DNA of 34,757 nucleotides from Synechococcus sp. UW179A (GCF_900473965.1 NZ_UCNJ01000027.1:1-34757); one strand, 5' to 3'. Positions 15,900 through 23,981 are shown, numbered from the stretch's first letter. A program made the numbers and translations. The notes: generated by a model from the sequence alone, not told the origin.

Positions 15900-17608
15900 A
15901 ACAGGCTCACCTGGCGGGCAGAACCAGGGGGCTGCGTCCATCACAGCTCAAACAGCTGGAGCGCCTCAGCCATCGTCGTCACCCCGATGATTCCGGCGCT
16001 GACATCTTCACGCTGGAACGGCTTGCCCAACTCGCTGTGCAGCTTGAGGAAACGCTGCATCTTTTAATTGACAACCGTGGCGTCTGTCGCCTGCTTTGGG
16101 TTGGCCCGCTCGGAGAATCCGATCGGCTGGACCGCCATCTTCAGGGCGGCTCTAGACGCCGCTCCAGGCAATGGCGCCTGGTCAGCTCGCTGCATGGACG
16201 CCGCTCTTCGGACCTGGTTCCAGATGGTCGCGATGCGGCAATCGCCCTCGATGTTCAGCCCGATTCTTGGTTGCGGTATCAGGCACTGATGGCTCGCAGT
16301 GGGATCCGTTCAGGTGCTCTCTGGGTTCCAGCCCCCAAGGCCGACGGTGGCTGGAGCTGCACTGAAACAGGCGATCTGACAATGCTCTGCTGCAGCGACA
16401 CCAGTGCCAGAAATGATGCTCCGCATGGCGAACCGTTTCAGGCAACCCATGAGCACACGTCAACAGTGGAGCAGGTACTGCTGCTCACACTCACCGGCAC
16501 AGACCCAGCACGAAACGAGCGTGAACTAGCCGAACTCGAAGGGTTGACGCGCAGTGCTGGTGCAACAACGGTTGCCGTCTGCCGCCAGCGTCAGGGACAA
16601 ATCAATCCTCAGACCCTCTGGGGTAAAGGCAAGCTGCAGGAGGCAGCCCTGGATATCCGCAAGCACGGCGCCACGCTTGTCATCACCGACAGAGAGCTCA
16701 CGCCTGTTCAAGCCAGGAACCTGGAGCGGCTGCTGGATAGTCCAGTGATGGATCGCAGCGAGCTGATCCTCGACATCTTTGCCCAACGGGCCTCAAGCGC
16801 TGCCGGCCGCCTTCAGGTCGAACTGGCACAGCTTCGCTACAGACTGCCAAGGCTTGCAGGACGTGGATTGAGTCTGTCTCGGCAGGGGGGCGGCATCGGC
16901 ACTCGCGGTCCAGGAGAAACCCAGCTTGAAAAAGACAGGCGTGCCATCAGCCGACGCATCGAGCACTTGGGTCGAGAATTGCGGCAGCTGGGAGCACACC
17001 GAGCCCGGCTGAGAGAACGACGCCATGAACTTCCCGGTGTCGCGCTGGTTGGGTATACCAATGCCGGCAAGTCATCGCTGCTCAATGCCCTCTGTGATCG
17101 CGCGCCGGGAGGACCGGTCCAAGCCGAAAACATTCTGTTCGCGACCCTCGACCCCACAACACGCCGGCTCTGCTTGCCGAGAGCCGGGGCCGCACCCAGG
17201 GAGCTCTTGATCACAGACACGGTGGGGTTCATCCGTGAACTGCCAGCCCCTCTGATGCAAGCCTTCATGGCCACGCTCGAAGAAACCCGCAATGCGGACC
17301 AGCTCCTGCTGGTGGTGGATCTCGGAGATCCCGACTGGCAGGGACAACTCAAAGCCGTTCACTCCATTCTCGACGGGCTTGGCTGTGAGCAGCCCAGACA
17401 GGTGCTGGCCAACCAGATCGACCGATGTCATGGAGGAGCCTTAGAGCGGATCCGTGAACTAGAGCCTGAAGCTCTTTACCTCTCCGCCACCATGGGAACA
17501 GGCCTGAAGGGTCTGCGAACATGGCTTGAACAGACGTTCTGGGAGTCCACACCAGAAACTGTCAGCCCACCTGTCACGGAGCCATCAGGCGCACCCCCCA
17601 ATGGTTGA
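15896..17608 (+). CDS. hflX: GTPase HflX
   Basis: HflX is a ribosome-associated GTPase that splits or rescues stalled 70S ribosomes under stress. The 570-residue protein has the HflX-specific N-domain ('GKGKLQEAALDIRKHGA'), the linker signature 'GGGIGTRGPGETQLE', and a G domain with GYTNAGKSS (G1), DTVGF (G3) and NQID (G4, residues 506-509; usual consensus NKxD). It is longer than E. coli HflX (426 aa) because of an N-terminal extension of about 190 residues, which is common in cyanobacterial homologues. The start is a TTG overlapping the previous stop by 4 nt, and its stop overlaps the next start by 8 nt, so translation is probably coupled along this run. Confidence 0.92.
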   Translation: MKQAHLAGRTRGLRPSQLKQLERLSHRRHPDDSGADIFTLERLAQLAVQLEETLHLLIDNRGVCRLLWVGPLGESDRLDRHLQGGSRRRSRQWRLVSSLHGRRSSDLVPDGRDAAIALDVQPDSWLRYQALMARSGIRSGALWVPAPKADGGWSCTETGDLTMLCCSDTSARNDAPHGEPFQATHEHTSTVEQVLLLTLTGTDPARNERELAELEGLTRSAGATTVAVCRQRQGQINPQTLWGKGKLQEAALDIRKHGATLVITDRELTPVQARNLERLLDSPVMDRSELILDIFAQRASSAAGRLQVELAQLRYRLPRLAGRGLSLSRQGGGIGTRGPGETQLEKDRRAISRRIEHLGRELRQLGAHRARLRERRHELPGVALVGYTNAGKSSLLNALCDRAPGGPVQAENILFATLDPTTRRLCLPRAGAAPRELLITDTVGFIRELPAPLMQAFMATLEETRNADQLLLVVDLGDPDWQGQLKAVHSILDGLGCEQPRQVLANQIDRCHGGALERIRELEPEALYLSATMGTGLKGLRTWLEQTFWESTPETVSPPVTEPSGAPPNG

Positions 17609-19445
17609 GCTCAGTGTCGCTCTGCAGAACGGAGACGCTCTGATCACGCTCGCTGTGCTGCTGGTCGCGGTGGCCCTGTTCATCAGCGGAGCCATGGCAC
17701 CAGAACTGGTGGGCCTGCTCTGTGTGTCGCTACTGATGATCGGTGGCGTGCTGAACCCTCTGCAGGCCCTGAGCGGCTTCGGCAGCCCTGCTCTAATCAC
17801 GCTGATGGGACTGTTTGCCGTTTCAGCAGCTCTGTTCCGCAGCGGCGCTCTTGATCGACTCAGAGAACTGATTGCATCCGAACGCATCAGGACTCCCAGA
17901 CGCATGGTGGGATTGCTGACCCTGGTTGTGGCACCGATCTCCGGCGTAGTACCCAACACCCCGATTGTGGCCAGCCTGCTTCCGGTGCTGGAGAGCTGGT
18001 GCCAGAAGAGAGGAATCGCTCCATCCAGGGTGCTTCTGCCTCTGTCATTCGCCACACTGCTGGGCGGCACCCTCACACTGCTCGGCAGCTCCGTGAATTT
18101 GCTGGCAAGCGACGTCAGCCAGCAACTGGGTTATGGGTCCCTAGATCTGTTCAGTTTCAGCGCCATCGGAGTGCCGGTCTGGCTATCCGGTGCGAGCTAC
18201 ATGCTGATTGCCCCCCGAGCATTGCTACCGGACAGGAGTGAGCCCGATGATCAGCTCAACACCAACCATTCACTCACTGGATACTTCACCGAGGTCACGA
18301 TCCCCGGCTCTTCCTCTCTTGTTGGGCAGACCCTCCGGCACAGCCGGCTGCAACGTCGCTTCGATGTGGATGTTCTCGAGCTGCAGAGAGGTGGCGAGCG
18401 AATCCTTCCACCCCTGGCCGACCGCTGCATCGAGGCCGAGGACCGCTTACTGCTGAGAGTCACACGCGCAGATCTGCTACGACTGCAACAGGACGACACG
18501 ATTCAGCTCGCCTCTGCCAGTCGTCCTGCCGCAGATCAGCTCGCCATAGCCAGCACCGAACCGGCCTTGTCCAGCGAAGCTGCAAACGGACAGAAGACCG
18601 TTGAGGTGCTGCTGCCAGCTGGATCCACACTGGCGGGCGCAAGCCTGCGGGAGCTGCGTTTTCGACAACGACATAACGCAACGGTGCTGGCACTCCGCCG
18701 AGGTCAACAGACGGTTCAAGAGCGACTTGGCCAGGCTGTTCTACGTGAAGGCGATGTTCTGCTGCTGCAAGCTCCGCTGGATGCAATCCGGGGACTTCAG
18801 GCCAGTAACGATCTACTGGTTCTCGACCAGATTGAAAACGATCTACCCACGATCCGGCGCAAGCCTCAGGCGATCACCATTACGGCTCTGATGCTGCTGG
18901 TGCCGACAGTCACCGCCGTCCCGCTGGTTGCCGCAGTGCTTTTGGCCGTTGTGCTGCTGGTGCTGATGGGATGCCTGAGAACAGGAGAGGTGCAGCGGTC
19001 GATCAGACTGGACGTGATTCTTCTGCTCGGATCCCTTTCCAGCTTCAGCGTGGCTCTGCAGACCAGTGGCCTGGCCAACGCCATGGCATCCGACATGGAA
19101 AGACTGCTGCTGAATTGGCCGTCTTACTGGGCGTTAGTGGTCATTTTTCTCGCCACCAATTTGATCACCAGTGTGATGAGCAATGCCGCGTCGGTGGCAC
19201 TACTGGTGCCTGTGGCCACACAGCTGGCTCCCTCTCTGAACCTTCCCCCTCAGGCTTTATTGCTCACTGTGCTGTTCGGAGCCAGTCAGTCGTTCCTCAC
19301 TCCGATGGGATATCAAACCAACCTGATGGTTTTCGGACCAGGGCGTTATCGCTTTTTTGATGTGGCCCGCTATGGGGCCGGTCTCACGTTGCTGATGACC
19401 TTTCTGGTTCCTGGACTGATCCTGGCCCAGGCAGGAGGCCGCTGA
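17601..19445 (+). CDS. SLC13-family permease with two RCK_C (TrkA-C) domains
   Basis: This is a divalent anion:Na+ symporter-type membrane protein of 614 residues. N-terminal helices (about 10-220) include 'GVVPNTPIVASLLPVL'; two cytoplasmic RCK_C domains follow (about 235-310 and 335-405, each ending in a 'EDRLLLRV' or 'GDVLLLQA'-type strand); more helices close the protein, with 'LITSVMSNAASVALLVPVA'. The architecture is that of the SAC1/SLT-like sulfate or sodium/anion transporters. The ATG at 17601 is chosen over an upstream in-frame start inside hflX because it directly precedes the first hydrophobic helix. It is 4 nt from ktrB. The substrate could be sulfate or another anion; linkage to K+ genes and its own RCK_C domains suggest regulation by ligands or ion status. 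Confidence 0.88.
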   Translation: MVELSVALQNGDALITLAVLLVAVALFISGAMAPELVGLLCVSLLMIGGVLNPLQALSGFGSPALITLMGLFAVSAALFRSGALDRLRELIASERIRTPRRMVGLLTLVVAPISGVVPNTPIVASLLPVLESWCQKRGIAPSRVLLPLSFATLLGGTLTLLGSSVNLLASDVSQQLGYGSLDLFSFSAIGVPVWLSGASYMLIAPRALLPDRSEPDDQLNTNHSLTGYFTEVTIPGSSSLVGQTLRHSRLQRRFDVDVLELQRGGERILPPLADRCIEAEDRLLLRVTRADLLRLQQDDTIQLASASRPAADQLAIASTEPALSSEAANGQKTVEVLLPAGSTLAGASLRELRFRQRHNATVLALRRGQQTVQERLGQAVLREGDVLLLQAPLDAIRGLQASNDLLVLDQIENDLPTIRRKPQAITITALMLLVPTVTAVPLVAAVLLAVVLLVLMGCLRTGEVQRSIRLDVILLLGSLSSFSVALQTSGLANAMASDMERLLLNWPSYWALVVIFLATNLITSVMSNAASVALLVPVATQLAPSLNLPPQALLLTVLFGASQSFLTPMGYQTNLMVFGPGRYRFFDVARYGAGLTLLMTFLVPGLILAQAGGR

Positions 19446-19449
19446 GCGC

Positions 19450-20853
19450 ATGGCACTCCCCAGGGCTATTCACCGCACTCAGGCGTGGTACCGGCGCCTC
19501 ACCGTGCCCCAGTTCACCGTCGTAACGGGATTGCTGGTCATCACCATTGGAACGCTGCTGTTGTCGAGCCCACTCTGTTCCAACACGAGTGTCGGACTCT
19601 GGGAAGCACTGTTCACTGCGACCTCCGCAGTCACCGTGACAGGCCTGACTGTGATCGATGTGGGCAAGGATCTCACGGTCGTCGGTCAGGGCGTTCTGGC
19701 GTTCATGATCCTGGTGGGAGGCCTCGGCCTGATGGCTATCACCACCTTCCTGCAAGGGTTCGTGGTACGGGGCGCTTCCCTGAAGCGTCGCCTGGACCGT
19801 GGCCAGGCCCTTGATCAATTCGGTGTGGGTGGAGTCGGCGGCACGTTCAGAAGCATCGCCCTCACCGCAGCAGTGCTGATCATGATTGGGGCTTTTGTTC
19901 TCTACAGCTACGGCTTTTCAGATCTTCCTGCGGGCGGAGAAAGGCTGTGGGCATCTTTGTTTCACAGCATCTCGGCCTACAACAATGCGGGATTCGGCCT
20001 CTGGAATGACAGCCTCGAGGGCTACCGGACAAATCGGGTGGTCAACGCGGTGATCATGCTGCTGATCGTTCTGGGAGGACTGGGCTGGCGTGTCACCAGT
20101 GATCTCTGGAGCAATCGACAACGACTCAAGCGCCGCAATCTCAGTCTCCACACACGACTGGTGCTGAGAACATCAATTTTGCTGATCCTGATCGGCACCT
20201 TCGGACTGCTGCTGACCGAATCCCTGTCCAAGGGGCATATCCTCACGACGATGGGCTGGCCTGAACGGCTGATGAGCGCCCTGTTCGAGTCAGTGAGTGC
20301 AAGAACAGCGGGCTTCACCACTGTTCCCCTCTCAGAGCACAGTGTTTCCGACTCAGGCCTGTTACTGCTGATGGCCTTGATGTTCATCGGCGCCAGCCCC
20401 GGGGGGACTGGAGGGGGAATCAAAACAACCACGGTGGCAGCCCTGATGGCCGCCACCAGATCCACACTTCGCGGTCAGGATGATGTCGTGATCCGTCATC
20501 GTCAGATTCCCGACAAAGTGGTGCTGAGGGCCGTGAGCATCACCATGGCGTCGCTGATGTTTGTACTTGTGATGGCACTGCTTCTCGCCCTCACCACCAA
20601 TCAGAACGGCGAGGAGCCACTCACCTTCCTGGAACTGCTTTTCACCTGCATCTCGGCCTTTGCCACGGTGGGGATGGATCTGGGCGTCACCGAACAACTG
20701 GGGCGCTTTGGACAGCTGATCTTGGTCGTGGGAATGTTTGTGGGCCGACTGGGGATCTTGCTGCTGCTGAGTGCGATCTGGGAGAGCTTCGACCGAAACC
20801 AACTGCAGCGCCAGAATCGGATCGGTTATCCCCGTGAGGATCTCTATGTCTGA
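19450..20853 (+). CDS. ktrB: K+ uptake channel subunit of the Ktr/Trk family
   Basis: The 467-residue integral membrane protein is the translocating subunit of a Na+-dependent K+ uptake system. Four M1-P-M2 repeats are recognisable by their pore loops, each with the filter glycine: 'SAVTVTGLTV', 'SAYNNAGFGLW', 'SARTAGFTTV' and 'SAFATVGMDLG'. The intramembrane-gate region 'GASPGGTGGGIKTTT' is also typical of KtrB/TrkH. The size and the adjacent soluble RCK partner match the cyanobacterial Ktr system, needed for salt and osmotic adaptation. It follows the SLC13 gene by 4 nt and precedes ktrA by 24 nt. Confidence 0.92.
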   Translation: MALPRAIHRTQAWYRRLTVPQFTVVTGLLVITIGTLLLSSPLCSNTSVGLWEALFTATSAVTVTGLTVIDVGKDLTVVGQGVLAFMILVGGLGLMAITTFLQGFVVRGASLKRRLDRGQALDQFGVGGVGGTFRSIALTAAVLIMIGAFVLYSYGFSDLPAGGERLWASLFHSISAYNNAGFGLWNDSLEGYRTNRVVNAVIMLLIVLGGLGWRVTSDLWSNRQRLKRRNLSLHTRLVLRTSILLILIGTFGLLLTESLSKGHILTTMGWPERLMSALFESVSARTAGFTTVPLSEHSVSDSGLLLLMALMFIGASPGGTGGGIKTTTVAALMAATRSTLRGQDDVVIRHRQIPDKVVLRAVSITMASLMFVLVMALLLALTTNQNGEEPLTFLELLFTCISAFATVGMDLGVTEQLGRFGQLILVVGMFVGRLGILLLLSAIWESFDRNQLQRQNRIGYPREDLYV

Positions 20854-20877
20854 ACCCAACTCGTTAGGTCTGACGCC

Positions 20878-21582
20878 ATGAGGGACTGGTGGCACTGGTC
20901 GCCTGCTGAAGACAGCGACCCCCGCAGCTTCGGAATCGTGGGCGTCGGACGCTTCGGCAGTGCTGTGTGCCGCCAGTTGATGCAAAGTGGCGCTGACGTG
21001 CTCGCCGTGGATCGTTCCTCGAGGGCGATCGAAGAACTCAGGCAGCTGGAGCCTTCCATCGAAGCAAGGGTCCTGGACTGCACCGACGAGGAATCTCTCC
21101 GCGAAGCAGGCATCCTCGACATGGACACCGTGGTCGTGGCGATCAGCGAACCGATCGAAGCGAGCATCACAGCCACCCTGATCGCCAAAGACAGCGAAGG
21201 AACTCGAGTGCGCCGTGTGATTGCGCGTGCCACCAGCGATCTGCACGAAAAAATGCTCAAGCGCGTCGGTGCCGACCGAGTGGTGTTTCCCTCTCGAATG
21301 CAGGGCGAGCGTCTGGGTCTTGAACTGGTACGCCCCAATTTGATGGAGCGATTGGAGCTGGACGAGCTCAACTCGATCGAAGAGATCAAGGTGCCGGAAC
21401 GCTTTGTTGGGCTCTCGCTGCGTGATCTCAATTTGCGTAAAAACTATCGCGTCAATGTGTTGGCAGCTGGTCCTGCTGCAGACCTGATGGTCAATCCACC
21501 CGCATCACACCTTCTGATGGAAGGCCACGTTCTGGTGGTGATGGGTTTGACAGATGACCTTCAGAACCTCCCCCGTACCTGA
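20878..21582 (+). CDS. ktrA: K+ uptake regulatory subunit (TrkA/KtrA family RCK protein)
   Basis: The 234-residue cytoplasmic protein has an RCK_N Rossmann domain with 'FGIVGVGRFGSAVC' and an acidic residue closing beta-2 ('VLAVDRS'), which should bind ATP/ADP or NAD(H), and a C-terminal RCK_C domain from about residue 160 ('VPERFVGLSLRDL' to 'GHVLVVMG'). KtrA forms an octameric ring that gates the KtrB channel in response to nucleotides. It directly follows ktrB, and anmK begins 8 nt after its stop. The N-terminus carries an extra 'WWHWSP'-like aromatic segment of about 15 residues before the Rossmann fold. Confidence 0.92.
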   Translation: MRDWWHWSPAEDSDPRSFGIVGVGRFGSAVCRQLMQSGADVLAVDRSSRAIEELRQLEPSIEARVLDCTDEESLREAGILDMDTVVVAISEPIEASITATLIAKDSEGTRVRRVIARATSDLHEKMLKRVGADRVVFPSRMQGERLGLELVRPNLMERLELDELNSIEEIKVPERFVGLSLRDLNLRKNYRVNVLAAGPAADLMVNPPASHLLMEGHVLVVMGLTDDLQNLPRT

Positions 21583-21590
21583 CCGGAATC

Positions 21591-22745
21591 ATGCGCGTTC
21601 TCGGGCTGATGAGCGGCACCAGCGCCGATGGAGTGGATGCCGTTCTGGCTCAGTTCAGTGGGCAATCGAGCAGACCAAGCTGGAACCTGATTCACAGTGC
21701 TTCCTGCCCCTATCCCTCAGATCTGCGCAAGCGAATGTTGGCCATGGCCCAGGGAGAAGCTGCACCTGCAGCGGCCATTCTGGAACTGGCTGAAGCGATC
21801 ACTGAACAACAGGCCAAGGCGGCTGAAGCATGCGATCCCGAGCGTTCAGCCAGCCTGATTGGCTGCCATGGTCAAACGATCTGGCACCGCCCACCTGAAA
21901 ACGATACGAGAGGCAAGCGCCGACGTGGGAGCAGCTGGCAAATGCTTCAGGGCCCTCTGCTCGCACACATGCTGCAGCGACCTGTGATTCACGATTTCCG
22001 TGCTGCTGACCTCGCTCTGGGGGGGCAGGGCGCACCCCTAGTGCCCATGGCCGATGCTGCGCTAATGGGCAGGATTGAAGGCTGGCGCGCACTGCTGAAC
22101 CTCGGAGGCATCGCCAACATCACCTTGATTCCCCCGTCACAGGGTCCAGACAAGAAACGCCCCGTGCTCGGCTGGGACTGCGGTCCAGCCAACAGCTTGA
22201 TCGACCTGGCAATGGCCGTATTCAGCAATGGGCAGGAGCGCTGTGACAAGGATGGAGGCATGGCTGCGCTTGGGCAGGTGATGGATGAGCCGCTAACGAG
22301 CTGGCTCAGTGAGCCCTATTTCCTGAAGAGAGCACCAAAGTCGACAGGACGTGAGTTGTTCGGTCGCAAGGATCTGGAACGGAGGCTCAGGGAGCTGCAA
22401 CCAGCCCGCCCTGAGGACCAGATGGCCACACTCACAGCCTTCACAGCTGCAGTGGTGGCTCAGGATCTGCAGCAGCTAGGCGATCTCGGCCTTCCGCTGC
22501 CGACCGAAATGGTGGTAGCCGGAGGAGGCCGCCGCAACAAAACGCTGATGCGGGAATTGCAGTCGCGTTGCCATGGCCTCAGAGTGCGCCCCAGCGACGA
22601 ACTGAATCTTCCCTGCGAGGCGCGCGAGGCCCTGGTGTTCGCGCTACTGGCCTGGTGGCATCACCGCAAACATCCCGGCAATGCACCCGCCATCACTGGG
22701 GCAGAACATAGCTGTGTTCTGGGGGTTCGCGCCGAACCGCCCTAA
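21591..22745 (+). CDS. anmK: Anhydro-N-acetylmuramic acid kinase
   Basis: AnmK converts 1,6-anhydro-MurNAc to MurNAc 6-phosphate in peptidoglycan recycling. The 384-residue ASKHA-fold protein begins with the diagnostic GLMSGTSADGVDAV and contains 'IGCHGQTIWHRP', 'HDFRAADLALGGQGAPLVP', 'LNLGGIANIT' and 'GWDCGPANSLID', all characteristic of the family. Length is normal. It lies last in the plus-strand run with ktrBA and has no obvious intrinsic terminator; the next gene is convergent and 31 nt away. Confidence 0.96.
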   Translation: MRVLGLMSGTSADGVDAVLAQFSGQSSRPSWNLIHSASCPYPSDLRKRMLAMAQGEAAPAAAILELAEAITEQQAKAAEACDPERSASLIGCHGQTIWHRPPENDTRGKRRRGSSWQMLQGPLLAHMLQRPVIHDFRAADLALGGQGAPLVPMADAALMGRIEGWRALLNLGGIANITLIPPSQGPDKKRPVLGWDCGPANSLIDLAMAVFSNGQERCDKDGGMAALGQVMDEPLTSWLSEPYFLKRAPKSTGRELFGRKDLERRLRELQPARPEDQMATLTAFTAAVVAQDLQQLGDLGLPLPTEMVVAGGGRRNKTLMRELQSRCHGLRVRPSDELNLPCEAREALVFALLAWWHHRKHPGNAPAITGAEHSCVLGVRAEPP

Positions 22746-22776
22746 ACCCTGTCAACCGATCCGCAGGTCACTCAGA

Positions 22777-23148
22777 TCAGCTAGGACGATGTAGCCGCAA
22801 CCGTCTTGGGGCTCCCCGGAGGCGTCGAGGCTGCTGGGCCTCGAGAGCTGAACGCAATCGCTCCGTGGATGTGGGAGCTGACACCACTGTGGGAGCTGAC
22901 ACCACGTCGGAACCGGCCTGTTCCAGACGCTGAACCCCTTGCTGAATCAACACTTTGGCCATGTTGCTGACGGTACGGCACTCCTGTTCAGCAAGAGCTG
23001 TCAGCCGGTGACAGAGTTCTTCTGGCAAAACCACCTGAATCCGCGGCGATTTCGGCTTCCCGCTGGATGAGGTTTGGCGGGTCGCCACGAACCGTGAGGC
23101 AGAGATACCTAAAAGTGTACAGAGATGCGCAAGGGTAGTATCCAGCAC
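22777..23148 (-). CDS. Ribbon-helix-helix (CopG/Arc-like) DNA-binding protein candidate
   Basis: Residues of about 35-75 fit a ribbon-helix-helix domain: a basic lead-in (SGKPKSPR), a beta-strand IQVVLPEEL, then two helices (CHRLTALAEQE and TVSNMAKVLIQQGVQRLE). Such proteins are small transcriptional regulators or antitoxins. The C-terminal 45 residues are low complexity, contain a duplicated VVSAPT encoded by an 18-bp tandem repeat, and end in a very basic segment. No toxin gene is adjacent. The start is GTG at 23148, and the first 30 residues are less convincing. It is divergent from an unknown gene starting at 23227, with a perfect 8-bp palindrome between them. Confidence 0.7.
   Translation of the reverse strand: MLDTTLAHLCTLLGISASRFVATRQTSSSGKPKSPRIQVVLPEELCHRLTALAEQECRTVSNMAKVLIQQGVQRLEQAGSDVVSAPTVVSAPTSTERLRSALEAQQPRRLRGAPRRLRLHRPS
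22871..22905 (-). repeat. 18-bp tandem duplication within the RHH gene
   Basis: An 18-bp unit at 22871-22888 is repeated immediately at 22889-22905, where all 17 following bases are identical. On the coding (minus) strand it encodes VVSAPT twice. It lies in the variable C-terminal tail, preserves the frame, and looks like a recent slippage duplication. Confidence 0.85.
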
Positions 23149-23153
23149 TATGA

Positions 23154-23161
23154 TGACGTCA
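23154..23161. promoter_or_regulatory. Palindrome between divergent genes, possible operator
   Basis: TGACGTCA is a perfect 8-bp palindrome lying 5 nt upstream of the RHH gene's GTG and 65 nt upstream of the divergent unknown gene. RHH dimers often bind short palindromes and autoregulate. That it is an operator is inference from position only; palindromes of this length also occur by chance. Confidence 0.25.
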
Positions 23162-23226
23162 GTTCACTCCCTGACACGCGGCTCATCACCCCAGGACTGC
23201 TCATCAACGATTCCGCCAGGACTGCC

Positions 23227-23541
23227 ATGCCACGTACTACCAGCCAGGCCCCCAACACTCGCCAGTCAGCCCCGCGCAACCGAAGGGCTGCCAGTTCACG
23301 TCGATCTCGCCGTGCCGCTGATAACAGTGATGTACTTGTGTCGGCTGTGATCAGCTCTTATCTGCTCACGCACTTACACCATGTGCTGCAGCGAGCTGAA
23401 TACGGAGCTGTGCAGGAAGGCAGGATGTCCCAGGCGGCCAACTATGCACAACTGCGCAAGGTTCTCTGCATGGATGCACGCAGCATGGAAGATGCCTCCG
23501 CATCGGGCCTCAAAGAAGCTGAGCTCGACCAGGCCGCTTAA
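23227..23541 (+). CDS. Unknown protein with a basic disordered N-terminus (104 aa)
   Basis: I do not recognise a family. From the ATG at 23227 the first 40 residues are rich in Arg, Ser, Ala and Pro (for example 'NRRAASSRRSRRAADN'), followed by a helical, mostly hydrophobic domain of about 60 residues ('LVSAVISSYLLTHLHHVLQ', then 'MSQAANYAQLRKVLCMDAR'). The helical part resembles a small globular or oligomeric domain rather than a membrane segment. In-frame sequence upstream to 23125 overlaps the RHH gene and is not supported. It precedes the Nif11-like gene by 64 nt on the same strand, and the two could be cotranscribed. Confidence 0.6.
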   Translation: MPRTTSQAPNTRQSAPRNRRAASSRRSRRAADNSDVLVSAVISSYLLTHLHHVLQRAEYGAVQEGRMSQAANYAQLRKVLCMDARSMEDASASGLKEAELDQAA

Positions 23542-23605
23542 GAGAGAGCGACGATGGGCGCAAAAGGGCGGTCACAGATAGGGTTTAGCAAGATGGTGGT
23601 GCGCC

Positions 23606-23833
23606 ATGAGCAATGCGGCAGAGCTCTACGCCAAGATCGAACAGGATCGAGACCTCACACGCGCCCTGTTCAGACAAGCTCTTCAGAATCCTGAAGGAGC
23701 TATTCAGGCCATCTGTCAGGTGGGGAAACAGATGAACCTCCCAGTGACACATGACGAGGTCAAGGGTTTCATCAACGGCCTGGATGACGAGCTCAGCAAA
23801 CAGTGGCTGGTCAAAGCGAGGGGCGGTCTTTGA
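23606..23833 (+). CDS. Nif11-like leader-domain protein without a core peptide
   Basis: The 75-residue product fits the Nif11-like leader family almost from end to end: 'AELYAKIEQDRDLTRALF', 'NPEGAIQAICQVGKQMNLP' and 'THDEVKGFINGLDDELS'. In picocyanobacteria such leaders are best known from prochlorosin precursors, where the leader ends in a double glycine and a Cys/Ser/Thr-rich core follows. Here the frame ends as KARGGL and stop, leaving one residue after the Gly-Gly and no core. No lanthionine synthetase or peptidase-transporter gene lies in the window. It could be a leader-like decoy, a regulatory or binding protein, or a precursor that lost its core. The ATG at 23606 fits the domain start. 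Confidence 0.8.
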   Translation: MSNAAELYAKIEQDRDLTRALFRQALQNPEGAIQAICQVGKQMNLPVTHDEVKGFINGLDDELSKQWLVKARGGL

Positions 23834-23981
23834 GCATGCGGCTGGATTGGCTAGGTGAAGCCGGCAAAGGCAGACGGTCCCTGCTACCACCTCCACCAGC
23901 CCAGCTGAAGAACAACCAGTAACTCACCAGAGCCAGCCCTGCTGCCACCACAAGAGCGGCGACTTGCTCTAGCCTTCGCAT
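23811..23981 (-). CDS. One-helix membrane protein (56 aa), overlapping the Nif11-like gene
   Basis: From the ATG at 23981 the product reads 'MRRLEQVAALVVAAGLALV' into a clear membrane helix of about 22 residues, then a Gly run (AGGGG) and a hydrophilic tail of about 23 residues. Positive charge before the helix predicts a cytoplasmic N-terminus. A longer form from 24017 is open but adds nothing recognisable. The gene occupies the otherwise empty gap before the ABC-F gene and overlaps the last 23 nt of the Nif11-like gene antisense. Coding status rests on the textbook membrane profile and the gap it fills; function is unknown. Confidence 0.5.
   Translation of the reverse strand: MRRLEQVAALVVAAGLALVSYWLFFSWAGGGGSRDRLPLPASPSQSSRMLKDRPSL

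Noticed and set aside
20362-21246. A 294-residue minus-strand frame spanning ktrB and ktrA
   Set aside because: His/Gln/Asp-rich shadow that spans two well-supported genes and their gap.
23585-23896. A 103-residue minus-strand frame opposite the Nif11-like gene
   Set aside because: It mirrors the codons of the recognisable leader domain and has no pattern of its own.
23834-23924. A possible frameshifted core peptide after the Nif11-like leader
   Set aside because: The frame starting at ATG 23835 gives a Pro/Arg-rich stretch with no Cys and no Thr, and so no lanthionine-type core; it is not a credible prochlorosin tail.
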